Below, piece after piece: positions 5,445 through 7,268 of a DNA stretch of 7,268 bases; the stretch's first letter is position 1, and the number at the start of each line of letters is the position of its first letter. Origin of the DNA: UBA8437 sp963580005 (GTDB lineage: Bacteria > Planctomycetota > Planctomycetia > Planctomycetales > Planctomycetaceae); contig CAUZJR010000278.1 in NCBI GenBank assembly GCA_963580005.1, forward strand, positions 1 to 7,268, read 5' to 3'. The translations under genes were made by a program, and so were the position numbers. The notes beneath the pieces were generated by a model. The model made no database searches. It was not told where the DNA came from and saw only the letters and a list, made by a program, of their open reading frames with translations.

Positions 5445-7268
5445 CGAATTGGCATCCGGCTGCGGCTGGGACCGGGCGGAGTTCGACCGGTGGTGGAGCG
5501 AAGTGGTCGCATCGCGGCTACCCGATTACGAGGCGACGCTGGAGGTGGAGGTCAAGGCGGGGGTGCGGATCGCGCGGGACGATCGCGGGATCCCTCATGT
5601 GCTGGCCGACACCGACACCGACTTATTCCTGGGCTTCGGCCTGGCGGTGGCCCAGGACCGGCTGTTTCAACTCGACTACCTGCGTCGCAAGGGCCAGGGT
5701 CGCCTGGCCGAGATCCTCGGTCCCGATGGCCTCGAAATCGATCTCATCGCCCGCACCGTCGGTCTCAATCGCATCGCCGCGGCGCACTGGGATGAGTTGC
5801 CCGAGGAGACTCGTCGGCTGACCGAGTCGTTTGCCGCGGGCATTAATGCTGTGGTTGATTCGCTGGCCGAGGACGCCTGGCCGGTCGAGTTCGACCTGTT
5901 GGATTACCGTCCCGAGCCGTTTTCTGGTGTGGACCTGCTGGCGATCGAGACCGAGTTCCGTTGGTACCTGACCGGCCGGTTCCCGATCATCGTGCTGCCC
6001 GAGCTGGCACGTCGTCGGCTGGGCGATGGGCCGTTGCTCGAGGCCCTGCTGCGTGGTGAACAGGAGGACGAGGCGATCCTGCCGGCGGGTGTGTGGACAC
6101 CGCCACCGGGAGGCGATTCGGAGCCGACCGATCCGGTCGGGGCCGTGGTGGGAGACCCCGACCAGGCGACCGGGAGCAACAACTGGGTTGCCGCGGGCCG
6201 CAGGACGGTTTCGGGCCTGCCACTGGTAGCCAGCGATCCTCACATCGCGTTCGAGGCGGTCAGCTGCTGGTACCAGGTCCACCTCTGCGGCGGGTCATTC
6301 GACGTGGCGGGCATGTCGTACGTGGGCATTCCGGCGGTGATGTTTGGCCGCACTCCCCGGGTGGGCTGGGGCATCACCAACAACATCTGCTCGCAGCGGG
6401 ACCTGTACCAGGAACGGACCGACGAGTCGCACTCGGGGTGTTTCGAGTTTGACGGCGAGTGGGAGCCTGCAGGCGAGCTGGTCGAGCGGATCGAGGTGCG
6501 GGGTGGCGAGGCGGTTGAGCGGACGGTGCGGTTTTCTCGAAACGGACCGCTGGTCGACGACCTGCTGCCGGCACCCGCGGACAGGACCGGCCCGGTGTCG
6601 CTGAAGTGGCTGGGTGCCTACGGCGGCGGCTGGATCGAGGCTCTGCAGGGTATGGGCCGGGCAGGTTCGGTCGAGGAGTTCTGCAGTGCGATGCGGCCCT
6701 GGCACGTGCCGACCTTCGTGTTGGCCATCGCCGACACCGACGGGCAGATCGCCATGCAGTCCAGTGGGCGGGTCCCGTATCGCCAGGCGTTGTGTCGAGG
6801 CTATCGCCGGGGTTGGGATCCGCAGGACGCCTGGATGGGCCTGATCCCTGTGGAGGCGATGCCCGGTGCGGTTGATCCCGAGCGGGGCTGGCTGGGCAGT
6901 GCCAACAACCGGATCACCGACGACAGCTATCCGTACCGCATGTTCGGGTGCTGGGCGAGCGGGCACCGGGGTCGGCGGATCCGCGAGATGTTCGAATCGC
7001 ACACCGGTGCGGTGGACCGTGACGAGTTTGCCCGCATGCAGCTCGACGCGGTCTCGGGCCGGGCACGTGAATGCTTGGGTCACCTGGTGTCGGTGCTCGG
7101 TGAGAGCGGAGACGAGGCGATGGGCGGTGCGGCGGAGATCCTGGCGGGTTGGGACGGGGAGTGCCTGCCCGAGTCGGTGGGGCCGACGCTGTTCAACGTC
7201 TTTTACCGGGCGTGGTGCCGACGGGTGGCCAAGGCGAGGTTCGAGGCTGACGAGGTCGAGCTGATGGC
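5395..7268 (+). CDS. Penicillin acylase family Ntn hydrolase (3' end outside window)
   Basis: An open frame with no stop runs from ATG 5395 to the window end: 624 codons plus 2 bases. Family members are usually about 750-850 residues, so roughly 150 or more are missing. These enzymes hydrolyse amide bonds of N-acyl compounds and mature by self-cleavage into alpha and beta chains. The alpha part shows RDDRGIPHV (about 61-69), AQDRLFQLD (86-94) and a GRLAEILG segment, all family signatures. A Pro/Asp-rich linker (about 230-260) leads to GSNNW, in which Ser261 would become the N-terminal nucleophile of the beta chain. Further signatures are SDPHI, GIPAVMFGR, VGWGITN, and SANNR with Asn504/505, candidates for the oxyanion Asn. 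Unlike classical periplasmic acylases there is no signal peptide. The protein instead begins with a charged helical segment of about 40 residues (ELLKRLGSGE... EFDRWW), which suggests a cytosolic enzyme. It overlaps the SGNH gene by 50 bp, so it is co-transcribed and probably coupled. The substrate is unknown: beta-lactam, acyl-homoserine lactone or other N-acyl amide are all possible. Confidence 0.92.
   Translation, partial: MSDRELLKRLGSGETIDELASGCGWDRAEFDRWWSEVVASRLPDYEATLEVEVKAGVRIARDDRGIPHVLADTDTDLFLGFGLAVAQDRLFQLDYLRRKGQGRLAEILGPDGLEIDLIARTVGLNRIAAAHWDELPEETRRLTESFAAGINAVVDSLAEDAWPVEFDLLDYRPEPFSGVDLLAIETEFRWYLTGRFPIIVLPELARRRLGDGPLLEALLRGEQEDEAILPAGVWTPPPGGDSEPTDPVGAVVGDPDQATGSNNWVAAGRRTVSGLPLVASDPHIAFEAVSCWYQVHLCGGSFDVAGMSYVGIPAVMFGRTPRVGWGITNNICSQRDLYQERTDESHSGCFEFDGEWEPAGELVERIEVRGGEAVERTVRFSRNGPLVDDLLPAPADRTGPVSLKWLGAYGGGWIEALQGMGRAGSVEEFCSAMRPWHVPTFVLAIADTDGQIAMQSSGRVPYRQALCRGYRRGWDPQDAWMGLIPVEAMPGAVDPERGWLGSANNRITDDSYPYRMFGCWASGHRGRRIREMFESHTGAVDRDEFARMQLDAVSGRARECLGHLVSVLGESGDEAMGGAAEILAGWDGECLPESVGPTLFNVFYRAWCRRVAKARFEADEVELM

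Noticed and set aside
5441..5821. 126-codon plus-strand open frame inside the acylase
   Set aside because: It is a different frame from the acylase, rich in Arg, Ser and Trp, and the acylase frame is convincingly coding here.
6295..7083. 262-codon minus-strand open frame
   Set aside because: It is antisense to the acylase, whose plus-strand frame carries clear family motifs throughout; the minus translation has low-information composition.

Overview
This GC-rich window is densely coding and has long GC-driven shadow reading frames on the opposite strands. It uses GTG and TTG starts and carries paired membrane-anchored SGNH proteins. The overall look fits a Planctomycetota genome. That assignment is inferred from gene style; no rRNA or other marker is present to prove it.

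Layout: (a) 1-39, minus strand: a probable 13-codon 5' end of a gene leaving the window, divergent from the next gene. (b) 136-1485, plus: a homoserine-dehydrogenase-like Rossmann oxidoreductase with a C-terminal SAF domain. (c) 1490-2662, minus: a GT4 glycosyltransferase, convergent with (b), with only 4 bp between the two stop codons. (d) 2663-2811: a divergent intergenic region with four tandem 10-bp repeats, a weak promoter-like pair, and an inverted repeat whose right arm is the Shine-Dalgarno of the next gene. (e) 2812-4089 and 4086-5444, plus: two N-terminally membrane-anchored SGNH/GDSL-like proteins joined by a 4-bp GTGA stop/start overlap. (f) 5395 to the window end, plus: a penicillin-acylase-family (Ntn hydrolase) gene, cut by the window edge, that overlaps the second SGNH gene by 50 bp.

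The three plus-strand genes from 2812 onward are almost certainly one operon with translational coupling. Two probably periplasm-facing, membrane-tethered esterase/acyltransferase-type proteins are co-made with an amide-bond hydrolase that shows no signal peptide. A GT4 glycosyltransferase diverges from the same intergenic region. A role in making or trimming an acylated glycan or other N-/O-acylated metabolite is a reasonable hypothesis, but no substrate can be read from the sequence.

The most interesting points are the SGNH-SGNH-acylase operon, the non-canonical block III in the second SGNH protein, the leaderless acylase with an extra N-terminal helical segment, and the helically phased decamer repeat in the divergent promoter region.
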